64,000 nucleotides of DNA from NCBI GenBank assembly GCA_963735065.1, contig CAVTJL010000004.1:1054001-1118000 (forward strand), given 5' to 3'. This stretch comes from CAVTJL01 sp963735065 (GTDB lineage: Bacteria; Pseudomonadota; Alphaproteobacteria; Geminicoccales; Geminicoccaceae). Of the stretch, positions 8,043 through 15,481 are shown one piece after another. The notes under the pieces were generated by a model. It searched no databases. It saw only the letters and a program-made list of their open reading frames with translations, and had not been told where the DNA came from. The position numbers and the translations under genes were made by a program. Position 1 is the first letter of the stretch, and every line of letters starts with the position of its first letter.

Positions 8043-9074
8043 TCAGCCGTCCTTCCCGCTCACGCCCGCCTCGGCGAAGGTTGCCATGCCGGTGTGGCAT
8101 TCGACGGCGGCTCTGAGAATAGGCACGGCCGTTGCTGCGCCCGAGGCCTCGCCGAGCCGCATCCCGAGGTCGAGCAGCGGCTCGAGCTCCAGGCGATGGA
8201 GGAGCTTGCGGTGGCCGGGCTCGGCCGATCGGTGGCCGGCCAGGCAATGGGCGATGGCACCAGGCGCCGCCGCCTCGAGGACCGCCGCCGCAGCACCCGC
8301 GACAAAGCCGTCGAGGAGCACGGGCATGCGCGCCCGGCGCGCGGCGAGGATGGCGCCGGCCATCGCGGCGATCTCCCGGCCGCCGACGCGCCGTAGCACC
8401 TCGAGCGGGCGGCCGGCGGCCTCGGCACCATGGAGCGCTTGCGCCTCCTCGATGACCGCGGCCTTGCGGGCGACGCCCTCGGCGTCGAGCCCGGTGCCGG
8501 GGCCGGCCCATGCGGCGCCGGGCTCGCCATAGAGCAGCGCCAGGACGGCGGCGGCGGCCGTGGTGTTGCCGATGCCCATCTCGCCCACCACGAGGAGGTC
8601 GTCCTCGGCGTCGACCGTCGTGAAGCCCTTGGCGAAGGCTGCGGCGCATTCCGCATCGCTCATGGCGGCAGCACGGGTGAAATCCTGCGTGGGCTCACCG
8701 GGGCTCAGCTCGACCACCTCGAGCCGGGCTCCGGCCACCCGCGCAAGCTGGTTGATCGCGGCACCGCCCGCCCGAAAATTCAAGACCATCTGGCCCGTGA
8801 CCTCGGCCGGGAAGGCCGAGATGCCGCGCGCCGTGACGCCGTGCCAGCCGGCGAAGACGGCGACCATGACCCGGTCGAGACGCGGCGGATGGCGGCCCTG
8901 CCAGCCGGCGATCCAGGTGGCGAGCGTCTCGAGCCGTCCCAAGGCGCCAGGCGGCTTCGTGAGCTGGGCATCGCGCGCTCGGGCAGCGTCGATGGCCGCC
9001 TGGTCGGGCAGCGGCAGATTGTCCAGGAGAGATGCGATGTCTGCCAGGGTTGCTGGCGAAGCGGCGTGGCTCAT
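8043..9074 (-). CDS. cobT: Nicotinate-nucleotide--dimethylbenzimidazole phosphoribosyltransferase
   Basis: CobT makes alpha-ribazole phosphate from nicotinate mononucleotide and dimethylbenzimidazole, building the lower ligand of cobalamin. The 343-residue protein starts at the ATG at 9074 (MSHAASPATLADIASLL). An open frame continues upstream but has no family similarity. Visible family motifs are TKPPGALGRLE (about residue 40), FRAGGAAINQLAR, VVGEMGIGNTTAAAAV (about 170-185) and DLGMRLGEASGAATA near the C-terminus, whose Glu corresponds to the catalytic base of the Salmonella enzyme. It is divergent from cobS, and the short gap between them should hold both promoters. Confidence 0.96.
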   Translation of the reverse strand: MSHAASPATLADIASLLDNLPLPDQAAIDAARARDAQLTKPPGALGRLETLATWIAGWQGRHPPRLDRVMVAVFAGWHGVTARGISAFPAEVTGQMVLNFRAGGAAINQLARVAGARLEVVELSPGEPTQDFTRAAAMSDAECAAAFAKGFTTVDAEDDLLVVGEMGIGNTTAAAAVLALLYGEPGAAWAGPGTGLDAEGVARKAAVIEEAQALHGAEAAGRPLEVLRRVGGREIAAMAGAILAARRARMPVLLDGFVAGAAAAVLEAAAPGAIAHCLAGHRSAEPGHRKLLHRLELEPLLDLGMRLGEASGAATAVPILRAAVECHTGMATFAEAGVSGKDG

Positions 9075-9104
9075 GTCAGGGGGAGTTGCCTTGCGCGATG
9101 GGTT

Positions 9105-9923
9105 GTGCTTCCGACAGGGACCTACTCTGGCCCTGCCGCCTGCCCCTGTCGACGATCCCTTTCGACGAGGCGGAGACCTGCGCTGCACGACCTCAAGCTT
9201 GCGTTCATTTTCCTCACCCGTCTCCCCCTCGAGGTGCGCGGCCAGGTGGCGCTGCGCGACCTCGCGGGCTCGGTGCACTTCTTCCCGATCGTGGGCGCGC
9301 TCGTCGGCGTCCTGGGTGCCCTCACCTATGCCGTCGCGGGGTTCCTGCATCTGCCCTCGTTCCCCGGCACGCTGCTGGCACTCGTGGCCATGATCGGGGT
9401 GACGGGCGCCCTGCACGAGGACGGGCTCGCCGACACGGCCGATGCCCTGGGCGCCGGCCCGGATCGCGATCGCGCGCTCGACGTCATGCGCGACAGCCGG
9501 CTCGGCACCTTCGGGGTCATCGCGCTGTTCGCGAGCCTCATGCTCCGCCTGGGTGCCCTCTCCAGCTTCTGGGACCCGCTGCATTTCGCCGCGATCGTGG
9601 TGTGCGCGTCGGCGGCCTCTCGTTCCGCCATGCCCGCCGTCATGCTGTTTCAGCCGAGCGCCCGGACCTCCGGCCTTGCCGCCGGTGCCGGCCAGCCCGA
9701 GCGGGACCGCGTCCTGATCGGCATCGGCATCGCTGCGGCCTTCGCGGTGGCGTTCCTGCCGTTCGCCACGGCCGTCGCCTGCTGCATCGTCGCCGCCAGC
9801 ACCGGAACCATCGTCGCCGCGGCGCTGGGCCAGCGCTTCGGCGGCTGCACGGGCGACACGCTGGGTGCCGTCCAGCAATGCGTCGAGATCGCCTTTCTCC
9901 TGACGGCGGTGGCCCTGCAATGA
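9105..9923 (+). CDS. cobS: Adenosylcobinamide-GDP ribazoletransferase (cobalamin synthase)
   Basis: CobS is an integral membrane enzyme that joins adenosylcobinamide-GDP to alpha-ribazole (or its phosphate), the last assembly step of cobalamin. The family signature GALHEDGLADTADALGAG (with the metal-binding HEDGxAD) is clear, followed by RDSRLGTFGV. Several hydrophobic segments are spread through the protein. The start is uncertain. Homology begins at LHDLKLAFIFLTRLPL (base 9183), where only a CTG is available. The nearest standard codon is the GTG at 9105, which would add 26 unconserved, arginine-rich residues. The stop overlaps cobA by four bases (ATGA). Confidence 0.9.
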   Translation: MLPTGTYSGPAACPCRRSLSTRRRPALHDLKLAFIFLTRLPLEVRGQVALRDLAGSVHFFPIVGALVGVLGALTYAVAGFLHLPSFPGTLLALVAMIGVTGALHEDGLADTADALGAGPDRDRALDVMRDSRLGTFGVIALFASLMLRLGALSSFWDPLHFAAIVVCASAASRSAMPAVMLFQPSARTSGLAAGAGQPERDRVLIGIGIAAAFAVAFLPFATAVACCIVAASTGTIVAAALGQRFGGCTGDTLGAVQQCVEIAFLLTAVALQ

Positions 9924-10714
9924 CGGCCATGGGCATCGTTCATCTCGTGGGCGCTGGTCCTGGCGATCCGGAGCTCCTGACGATCAAGGCGCTGCGCCTG
10001 CTCGAGAGCGCCGAGGTCGTGGTCTACGACCGGCTCGTCGGCGAGGGTATCCTGGGGCTGGCCCGGCCGCAGGCCGAGCTGATCTATGCCGGCAAGGAGC
10101 GCGACCGGCATTTCATGCGCCAGACCGAGATCAACGCGCTTCTCGTGCGACGCGCGCAGCTGGGCCAGCGGGTGGTGCGGCTCAAAGGCGGCGATCCGCT
10201 GATCTTCGGCCGTGGCGGCGAGGAGATCGAGGCGCTGATCGAGGCGGGCGTGCCGTTCGAGATCGTGCCCGGCGTCACCGCAGCTGCAGGCTGCGCCGCC
10301 TCGGCGGTGATCCCGCTCACCCATCGCGACCGCGCCAAGACGCTGGTGATCGCCACGGGGCATACGAAGGACGGCGAGCCGGATCTCAACTGGCGTGTGC
10401 TCTGCCAGCCCGGCCAGACGCTCGTCTTCTACATGGGTCACAAGGCGCTCGGCCCGCTGTGCGCTCGCCTCATCGAGCATGGGCTCGCGGCCGACCTGCC
10501 CGCGGCGCTCGTCGAGAACGGCACGCTGCCCGGTCAGCGCATCGTCCGCGGGACGCTTCGAGACCTCCCCGGCCTCGTCGGGGCCATCGACCTCAAGGGG
10601 CCGGCACTCGTCGTCGTCGGCGAGGTCGTAGGCTCACCCTTCGCCGTCACGGTACCGATGATCGGCCAGGCCGAGCAGAGCGTGACTATCGCGAGCCCGG
10701 CCCTGCAGGGCTGA
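9920..10714 (+). CDS. cobA: Uroporphyrinogen-III C-methyltransferase (SUMT)
   Basis: SUMT methylates uroporphyrinogen III at C2 and C7 to give precorrin-2, the branch point to cobalamin and siroheme. It has 264 residues and a single domain, with no CysG-type dehydrogenase part. Motifs are HLVGAGPGDPELLTIKALRL (residues about 8-27), VVYDRLV, RLKGGDPLIFGRGGEE (about 88-103) and VPGVTAAAGCAASAVIPLTHRD (in two adjacent loops, about 115-136). The ATG overlaps the cobS stop by four bases. A perfect 12-bp hairpin follows one base after the stop codon. Supplying precorrin-2 for this locus is the likely role. Confidence 0.96.
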   Translation: MTAMGIVHLVGAGPGDPELLTIKALRLLESAEVVVYDRLVGEGILGLARPQAELIYAGKERDRHFMRQTEINALLVRRAQLGQRVVRLKGGDPLIFGRGGEEIEALIEAGVPFEIVPGVTAAAGCAASAVIPLTHRDRAKTLVIATGHTKDGEPDLNWRVLCQPGQTLVFYMGHKALGPLCARLIEHGLAADLPAALVENGTLPGQRIVRGTLRDLPGLVGAIDLKGPALVVVGEVVGSPFAVTVPMIGQAEQSVTIASPALQG

Positions 10715-10715
10715 G

Positions 10716-10743
10716 CGGCACGGCGGGCGAGCCCGCCGTGCCG
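10716..10743. terminator. Perfect 12-bp hairpin between convergent cobA and a small gene
   Basis: CGGCACGGCGGG (10716-10727) pairs fully with CCCGCCGTGCCG (10732-10743) around a CGAG loop. It begins right after the cobA stop and sits 18 bases from the stop of the opposing gene. No T-run follows on either strand. It probably acts as a bidirectional transcription stop or as a 3' mRNA stabiliser. Confidence 0.65.
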
Positions 10744-10761
10744 ACGGCCGCTGCGCTTGTG

Positions 10762-11232
10762 CTAGCCCTTGGTCGCCGGCTTCGGCGCCGTCGGATTGGC
10801 CGGTGCCTGGTCCTGCTTGACCGAGGCCGTCGTCGCGGGCGCCGGCGGCGGGGTCATGGACGCCAGCTTCTGCGCGCAGGCATCGGCGACGTCGCTGCTG
10901 GCGGTCTTCTGCCCGGGCAGGACCGCCCAATCGCCCTTCTCGAGGACCGCGCTCCGGTCGTACCAGTCCTTGGCCTTCACCGAGACCATGATGGCGTGCG
11001 CATCCGGCGAGGCCATCACCTTGCCGACGCAGAACGAGGCTGCGAGCTGGGTGCGCGCCTTGCTCGCGGCATCGGCCGCCATCGACTTGGCGCTGCTGCC
11101 CGTGACCCAGCCGCCCCAGGTGAATCCGACGGCGATCGTGACCACGACCGCGCCGATGATCGACCAGCTGTAGAGCGCCTTGCTGGGCCGATAGGCCGCC
11201 CAGCGATTACCGATGCCCTCTTTGGATTCCAT
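10762..11232 (-). CDS. Conserved hypothetical single-pass membrane protein
   Basis: I do not recognise a function. The 156-residue protein has a short, basic N-terminus, one transmembrane segment at about residues 18-42 (containing SWSIIGAVVVTIAVGFTWGG), an outer part with two cysteines (SFCVGKV and ADACAQKL, about 65 residues apart) that could form a disulphide, and a low-complexity tail rich in Pro, Ala and Thr (APATTASVKQDQAPANPTAP). The layout suggests a protein anchored in the inner membrane with its body in the periplasm. It stands alone, convergent to cobA. Confidence 0.7.
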   Translation of the reverse strand: MESKEGIGNRWAAYRPSKALYSWSIIGAVVVTIAVGFTWGGWVTGSSAKSMAADAASKARTQLAASFCVGKVMASPDAHAIMVSVKAKDWYDRSAVLEKGDWAVLPGQKTASSDVADACAQKLASMTPPPAPATTASVKQDQAPANPTAPKPATKG

Positions 11233-11633
11233 TGCCGTCTCCCGGACTGTTCGGCTTTCTCCATCGATGGCCCCTCATCGATCGTCCCTTTGCGGGAACG
11301 GACGAGTGACCATCGCCCTTTTGGCTGCGTCCGGATGCGGCGGCGGATCGTCGATCGAAAGGCGATCTCGTCGCGTCGTCGGCATGATGATCGACCCGGC
11401 ATGGCCGCCGCGGAAGGAAACTCTTTTCCTAGCATGGCCGAATCGTCCAGCAATGCACAAGCATTGGGGTCCAAAGTCCTGTTGTGGCGAAAGCTTAACC
11501 GCCAGCACTCCCTGCAACCGGAATGCGAGACGGCTCCGATCGCCTCGCCCCGGATGGGAGCCGTCGCCACAGGCGCATGGTTGCCGCAGCGGGGATGAAC
11601 TAGGCTCCGCCCCTCACCTTGCCGGACCCGGTC
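11233..11633. other. Intergenic region of about 400 bases with no gene found
   Basis: This is the longest gap in the window, between two divergent genes, so both promoters should lie here. I see no convincing coding frame or RNA gene. A 10-bp palindrome CCATCGATGG is at 11261-11270, and a weak inverted repeat (GGCTCC and GGAGCC) lies around 11532-11562. An 80-codon minus-strand open frame (11275-11517) has no recognisable features and I do not call it. Confidence 0.5.
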
Positions 11634-12812
11634 ATGAGCGATCCTTCCGCGGCCACGGCGAGCCTGCGTCCCGGTTCCGAGCTGAAGGCGGCGGCGACGG
11701 GCCTCGCCGCGCTTCTCGTCGGCGTCGGCCTCGCGCGCTTCGCCTACACGCCGCTCATCCCGGCGCTGGTGAAGGCGGGCTGGCTCGGCCCGGCCGATGC
11801 GGCCTATCTCGGTGCCGCCAATCTCGTCGGCTATCTCGTGGGTGCTGTGGCGGCGCGGCCGATCCTGCGGCTGTGGCCGGCGCGTCCGGTGCTGCGCCTG
11901 AGCATGGCGCTGGCCGCCATCGCCTTCATCGCCTGCACGCTGCGACTGGGCTTTGCCTGGTTCCTGCCGTGGCGCTTCCTTGCCGGCGTCGTCGGGGCCG
12001 TGCTGATGATCGGGGCACCCTCGACCGTGCTCTCGGTCGTCTCGCCCGAGCGCCGTGGCCGCTATGGCGGCCTCGTCTTCACCGGCGTGGGCCTCGGCAT
12101 CGCCGCGTCGGGCACGCTCGTGCCCCTCATGCTGGCCGCGGGCGGCCTGCCGCTCGCCTGGCTCGGGCTCGGCGCCGTGTCGCTGCTGCTCACGATCCTC
12201 GTCTGGCGCTGGTGGCCCGATCCCCGCGCGGCGCCCGGGACAGGCGTCGAGCGCCCCGGGCCGCCGAGCGGTGCCGTGATGCTCGTCATCGGCATCTATG
12301 CGCTGGCCGCGCTGGGTGTCGTCCCGCACATGCTCTTTCTCGTCGACTTCGTGGCACGCGGGCTCGGGCGGGGGATCGCGTCGGGCGCCGCCTTCTGGGT
12401 GCTGTTCGGCCTGGGCGCCATGGTGGGACCGCTCGCGACCGGCAGGCTCGCCGACCGGATCGGCTTCCAGCGGGCGATCCGCATCTGCCTCGTGATCGAG
12501 CTGTTGGGCGTGCTGGCCCTCAGGATCGACCACAGCACCGCAACGCTGGTCGTCTCGGCCGTCGTCGTGGGCGCCATGACGCCGGGCTTCCCGCCCTTGA
12601 TCCTCGGGCGGCTCCAGGCCGTGCGCGGCCGGCTCGAGCCCAGCGCCGTCTGGGGTCTCGCCACCATCGCCTTCGCGATAGCCCAGGCCATCGGCGCCTA
12701 CGGGCTGAGCTTCCTCTACGCCCGCACCGCCAGCTACGCCCTGCTGTTCGACCTGGCGCTCGTCGCCGGCATGCTGGGCATGGTGCTGGCGCTGCTCGAC
12801 CGTCGCCGCTAG
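11634..12812 (+). CDS. MFS transporter, YbfB/YjiJ family
   Basis: A 392-residue major facilitator protein with about twelve hydrophobic segments. The N-terminal pattern GLAALLVGVGLARFAYTPLI is typical of the YbfB/YjiJ subgroup, whose members have a GxGxxRFAYTPLxP sequence in the first helix. A basic loop SPERRGRYGG and a second loop TGRLADRIGFQRAIR fit the MFS loop 4-5 and loop 8-9 positions. I chose the ATG at 11634; a TTG at 11619 adds five residues. It precedes puuD and guaD on the same strand with a 90-base gap, so it could move a purine or related compound. That is inference from position only. Confidence 0.85.
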   Translation: MSDPSAATASLRPGSELKAAATGLAALLVGVGLARFAYTPLIPALVKAGWLGPADAAYLGAANLVGYLVGAVAARPILRLWPARPVLRLSMALAAIAFIACTLRLGFAWFLPWRFLAGVVGAVLMIGAPSTVLSVVSPERRGRYGGLVFTGVGLGIAASGTLVPLMLAAGGLPLAWLGLGAVSLLLTILVWRWWPDPRAAPGTGVERPGPPSGAVMLVIGIYALAALGVVPHMLFLVDFVARGLGRGIASGAAFWVLFGLGAMVGPLATGRLADRIGFQRAIRICLVIELLGVLALRIDHSTATLVVSAVVVGAMTPGFPPLILGRLQAVRGRLEPSAVWGLATIAFAIAQAIGAYGLSFLYARTASYALLFDLALVAGMLGMVLALLDRRR

Positions 12813-12902
12813 AGGGGCATGCCGGGATGCGGCCGGGCTTGCCCAGTCGCGACTCCGCCGCCACGATGGCGCTGCAACGCAACGTAATCTGCGCGGACCG
12901 GC

Positions 12903-14099
12903 ATGACCCTCGACCCCACCCTCCTCGAATGGCTGAACTTCGGCCTCCGATGGCTGCACGTGATCGCGGGCATCGCCTGGATCGGCTCGAGCTTCTACTT
13001 CATCGCCCTCGACATGAGCCTCAGGAAGGCGCCGCACCTGCCGACGGGCGTCTCCGGCGAGACCTGGCAGGTCCATGGCGGCGGCTTCTACCGCATGCAG
13101 AAATACATGGTGGCCCCGCCCGAGCTGCCGGAGAAGCTCACCTGGTTCAAGTGGGAGGCCTACACGACCTGGCTCTCCGGCGCCGCGCTCATGATGGCGC
13201 TCTACTACGCCAAGGCCGATCTCTACCTGATCGACCCGGCGGTCCTGCCGCTCACCCCCTTCCAGGCGATCGCGATCAGCGTGGGCTCGCTCGCGGCCGG
13301 GCTCGTCATCTACGAGGCGCTCTGCCGCTCGTCGCTGGGCCAGGACGACCGAACGCTGGCGATCGTGGGCTTCATCCTCCTGGTCTTCGCCGCCTGGGGC
13401 TACACGCGCGTCTTCTCCGGACGGGGCGCCTTCATCCATGTGGGCGTGCTGATCGGCACGATCATGGTGGCGAGCGTCGCCCACGTCATCATCCCCAACC
13501 AGCGCAAGGTCGTGGCGGCCCTCATCGCCGGCCGCACGCCCGACCCCAAGCTCGGCCAGGAGGCCAAGCAGCGCTCGCTGCACAACAACTACCTGACCCT
13601 GCCCGTGATCTTCGTCATGATCAGCAACCACTACCCGCTGGCCTTCGCCAGCCGCTGGAACTGGCTGATCCTCTCGATCATCATCGTGATCGGCTTCGCG
13701 ATCCGGCACTTCTTCAACGCGCATCACAAGGGTCTGCCCGCACCCTGGTGGACCTGGGGCGTGGCGGCCGCGGGCTTCGTCATCGTGATCTGCCTCACCC
13801 TCTTCACGCCGGCGACGGTGGCGGCCCACGACGCGCATGCGAGCTTCGACGACGCGCAGAACATCGTCATGGGCCGCTGCAGCATGTGCCACGCGGCCCA
13901 GCCGGCCTGGCCGGGCCTCGCCGTGGCGCCCAAGGGGGTCATGCTGGACACGCCCGAGCGCATCCACCGCCATGCCGAGCAGATCGACCTCCAGGCCGTC
14001 CTGACCCACGCCATGCCGCCCGGCAACATCACCGGCATCACGCCCGAGGAGCGGCAGGTGCTGGCCGCCTGGGTGCGCGACGGCGCCAAGCCGGAATGA
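12903..14099 (+). CDS. puuD: Urate hydroxylase PuuD (membrane urate oxidase with cytochrome c domain)
   Basis: PuuD oxidises urate to 5-hydroxyisourate and passes electrons through its cytochrome c part to the respiratory chain. The 398-residue protein starts with LHVIAGIAWIGSSFYFIALD and has about eight transmembrane segments. Between them are conserved loops such as KWEAYTTWLSGAALM, FIHVGVLIGTIMVASVAHVIIP and LHNNYLTLPVIFVMISNHYP. After the last helix (about residue 300) comes a periplasmic c-type domain with one heme site, CSMCH, at residues 326-330, and a Met-containing stretch HAMPPGN as the likely axial ligand. The stop overlaps guanine deaminase by four bases (ATGA), so the two enzymes are coupled. 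Confidence 0.95.
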   Translation: MTLDPTLLEWLNFGLRWLHVIAGIAWIGSSFYFIALDMSLRKAPHLPTGVSGETWQVHGGGFYRMQKYMVAPPELPEKLTWFKWEAYTTWLSGAALMMALYYAKADLYLIDPAVLPLTPFQAIAISVGSLAAGLVIYEALCRSSLGQDDRTLAIVGFILLVFAAWGYTRVFSGRGAFIHVGVLIGTIMVASVAHVIIPNQRKVVAALIAGRTPDPKLGQEAKQRSLHNNYLTLPVIFVMISNHYPLAFASRWNWLILSIIIVIGFAIRHFFNAHHKGLPAPWWTWGVAAAGFVIVICLTLFTPATVAAHDAHASFDDAQNIVMGRCSMCHAAQPAWPGLAVAPKGVMLDTPERIHRHAEQIDLQAVLTHAMPPGNITGITPEERQVLAAWVRDGAKPE

Positions 14100-15406
14100 C
14101 GAGGCGGGCGATCCGCGGCCGCCTCGTCTGGCTCGAGGGCGACCCTGCCCTGGAGGGCGAGGCCGCCGTCCGCGACATCGAGGACGGGATCGTGCTGGTC
14201 GAGGACGGCAGGATCGCGGCCGTCGGCGAGGCGGGCACGCTCTTGGGGGCCCATCCCGACGTGCCTGTCGACGACTGGCGCCCCTGCCTCGTCGTGCCGG
14301 GGCTCATCGACACCCACATCCACTACCCCCAGGTGCAGGTCATCGCCTCCTACGGCGCCCAGCTCCTCGAGTGGCTGCAGCGCTATACCTTCCCCGAGGA
14401 GCTGCGCCTCGCCGATCCGGAGATCGCCCGGCGCCATGCCCGCTTCTTCCTGGACGAGCTCCTCGCCAACGGCACCACGACGGCGGTCGTCTACTGCACG
14501 AGCCATCCGGGCTCGGCCGAGGCGCTCTTCGCCGAGGCGCGAGAGCGCAAGGTCCGGCTGATCGCCGGCAAGGTGATGATGGATCGGGGCGCTCCCGAGG
14601 GGCTGCTCGACACGGCCGAGCGCGGCTATGCCGAGAGCAAGGACATTCTCACCCGCTGGCATGGGGTGGACCGGCTGGGCTACGCGGTCACGCCCCGCTT
14701 TGCCGTCACCTCGACCGACGCCCAGCTCGAGGTGGCGGGAGCGCTCCTCAAGGAGCATCCGGACTGCTGGATGCAGACCCATCTCGCGGAGAACCTGGCG
14801 GAGATCGAGACGGTCCGGCAGCTCTTCCCCTGGTCGCGCAGCTACACCGACGTCTACGACCATTTCGGGCTTCTGGGGCCCACCTCCCTCTTCGGGCACT
14901 GCATCCATCTGGCCGAGGACGAGCGACGGCGGCTGGCCGAGAGCGGCTCGGTCGCCTGCTTCTGCCCGACCTCCAACCTCTTCATCGGCTCGGGCCTCTT
15001 CGATCTCGCGGCGATGCGCGATGCCGGCCGGCCGGTACGCGTCGGCCTCGCCACCGACGTCGGCGGCGGGACCAGCTACTCGATGCTGCAGACGCTGGCC
15101 GAGGCCTATAAGGTGCTCCAGCTCCAGGGCCAGAACCTGTCGCCCCTGGACGCGCTCTACATGGTGACGCTGGGCAATGCCCGTGCCCTCGGCCTCGACG
15201 GCTGCATCGGGCGCCTCGCCCAGGGCTGCGAGGCCGACATCACCATTCTCGATCCGGCGGCAACGCCGGCGATGGCGCTCCGCATGGAGCGGACCGACGG
15301 CAGGCTCGCCGACATTCTCTTCCTCCTCATGACGATGGGGGATGATCGGAGCATCCGCTCGACCTACGTGCTGGGAGAGCCCGCGGGCCGCGCCGCGGCG
15401 GGCTGA
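14096..15406 (+). CDS. guaD: Guanine deaminase
   Basis: GuaD hydrolyses guanine to xanthine and ammonia. The protein has 436 residues in the amidohydrolase fold. Zinc-site motifs are visible: PGLIDTHIHYPQ (HxH, about residues 68-79), MQTHLAEN (about 226-233), FGHCIHLAEDE (about 266-276) and ATDVGGGTSYSM (about 320-331). The C-terminus returns to the small beta-domain (GCEADITILDP). The ATG overlaps the puuD stop by four bases. With PuuD this gives two steps of guanine breakdown; the xanthine dehydrogenase that joins them is not in the window. Confidence 0.95.
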   Translation: MTRRAIRGRLVWLEGDPALEGEAAVRDIEDGIVLVEDGRIAAVGEAGTLLGAHPDVPVDDWRPCLVVPGLIDTHIHYPQVQVIASYGAQLLEWLQRYTFPEELRLADPEIARRHARFFLDELLANGTTTAVVYCTSHPGSAEALFAEARERKVRLIAGKVMMDRGAPEGLLDTAERGYAESKDILTRWHGVDRLGYAVTPRFAVTSTDAQLEVAGALLKEHPDCWMQTHLAENLAEIETVRQLFPWSRSYTDVYDHFGLLGPTSLFGHCIHLAEDERRRLAESGSVACFCPTSNLFIGSGLFDLAAMRDAGRPVRVGLATDVGGGTSYSMLQTLAEAYKVLQLQGQNLSPLDALYMVTLGNARALGLDGCIGRLAQGCEADITILDPAATPAMALRMERTDGRLADILFLLMTMGDDRSIRSTYVLGEPAGRAAAG

Positions 15407-15481
15407 CCCGGCCAATTCGGCAGGGCTGCACTCACCGGTGCCCACCTTGACCCTGAGCGGGCGCATCGCCACAACCTCAGC

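Noticed and set aside
9075..9920. N-terminal extension of cobT
   Set aside because: The frame is open for another 282 codons, but the conserved CobT start is at 9074 and the extension is antisense to cobS.
11275..11517. 80-codon minus-strand open frame in the long gap
   Set aside because: There is no ribosome site, family resemblance or domain, and the composition does not look coding.
11016..14009. Minus-strand open frame of almost 1000 codons opposite the MFS and puuD genes
   Set aside because: The translation is low-complexity (Arg, Asp, His, Glu-rich) and spans two clear plus-strand genes and a gap; typical antisense artefact.
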